From Methanobacteriota archaeon (GTDB taxonomy: Archaea > Thermoplasmatota > Poseidoniia > Poseidoniales > Thalassarchaeaceae): DNA of 32,107 nt. A program made the position numbers and the translations under genes. Under the pieces are notes generated by a model, which saw nothing but the letters and a program-made list of their open reading frames with translations, did no database searches and was not told where the DNA came from. Location: positions 1-32,107 of the forward strand of contig NZWD01000042.1 in NCBI GenBank assembly GCA_002698225.1, given 5' to 3'. Shown here piece after piece: positions 31,776 to 32,107 of this stretch. Every line of letters begins with the position of its first letter. Within the stretch, counting starts at the first letter, position 1.

Positions 31776-32107
31776 ACCCTCGCCCCCTCTAGTGCTGCGA
31801 CAATCGCTTCAGCTCCCTCGGCTAGTGTACTCACAGTAGTGACTTCCAAGGAACTCTCCTCCAGGACAGTCCTGCCTTCGACATGATTGGTGCCAGAGAA
31901 TCTGACCACAAGTGGAACCGACAAACCGACCTCTCTGGATGCATCAATAATGCTTCTAGCCACCATATCGCAGCGGATGATGCCTCCGAAGATATTCACT
32001 AGAATGCCTTCCACATTAGGATCTTCTAGAATGATACCGAATGCAGTAGTGATTGATTCCTTATTGGCCCCTCCTCCGATATCTAGGAAGTTGGCGGGCT
32101 CACCACC
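31772..32107 (-). CDS. sucC: Succinyl-CoA synthetase beta subunit, C-terminal part only
   Basis: The frame is open to the window edge, so the gene is cut at its 5' end; only the last 111 residues are here. [28 protein letters not shown] and [13 protein letters not shown] are the hallmark C-terminal motifs of the SucC beta subunit (ligase domain that meets SucD). The GTG at 32014 is an internal valine codon, not a start. The stop overlaps the sucD start. Confidence 0.95.
   Translation of the reverse strand, partial: GGEPANFLDIGGGANKESITTAFGIILEDPNVEGILVNIFGGIIRCDMVARSIIDASREVGLSVPLVVRFSGTNHVEGRTVLEESSLEVTTVSTLAEGAEAIVAALEGARV

Overview
The window looks like a piece of a planktonic euryarchaeal chromosome, most likely Marine Group II (Candidatus Poseidoniales) or a close relative in the Thermoplasmatota. 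This is an inference from gene content. Archaeal hallmarks are an archaeal-type tRNA-guanine transglycosylase, a CTP-dependent riboflavin kinase, an archaeal NMN adenylyltransferase, the ribosome-recycling ATPase ABCE1/RLI and a DRG GTPase with a TGS domain. They sit beside bacterial-looking genes (GrpE, a Rieske oxygenase, TatC, an AONS/KBL-type PLP enzyme). Surface proteins carry acidic thrombospondin-type-3-like inserts. Coding density is very high: no gap exceeds about 135 bp, many genes overlap by 1-17 bp, and TTG/GTG starts are frequent. I saw no tRNA, rRNA, CRISPR array, insertion sequence or integrase.

Layout. 1-3851: 3' part of a fused aconitase-X dehydratase, overlapped by a 721-aa archaeal TGT whose zinc-binding cysteines are absent. 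3928-9683: a five-gene run with two ABC ATPases, two ABC-2 type permeases (the second with a large acidic ectodomain) and a Trp-rich protein of unknown function. 9738-11178: a TPR-like protein and TruA. 11165-12510 (minus): riboflavin kinase and a PqqB-like metallo-hydrolase. 12606-14433: a KBL/AONS-type enzyme, a tiny membrane protein and a hotdog thioesterase. 14436-15083 (minus): a four-TM protein. 15201-16385: citrate synthase of the eukaryote-like type. 16386-17504 (minus): a glycerophosphodiesterase-like protein that appears circularly permuted. 17609-19534: a UMF1-type MFS protein with a large acidic insert. 19521-21445 (minus): TatC and DRG. 21578-22869: an unknown protein and NadM. 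22870-28369 (minus): a lipoprotein alpha/beta-hydrolase, a Rieske oxygenase, GrpE and ABCE1. 28437-32107 (minus): phytoene synthase-like, squalene/phytoene synthase-like, SucD and the 3' part of SucC.

Functional links. Citrate synthase and SucCD are TCA-cycle enzymes. The two head-to-head prenyl synthases indicate C30 and/or C40 isoprenoids, and the aconitase-X gene could belong to the archaeal mevalonate route feeding them, although its substrate cannot be read from sequence. Translation and RNA functions (TGT, TruA, ABCE1, DRG) are interleaved with envelope functions (ABC-2 systems, TatC, lipoprotein, MFS).

The most striking observation is the GDPD-like gene. Its N-terminus begins at the PENS motif, while the HRG motif that normally comes just before it is the last element of the protein. 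Next in interest are the TGT lacking its zinc site, the acidic inserts in transport proteins, and two hairpins placed just before start codons.
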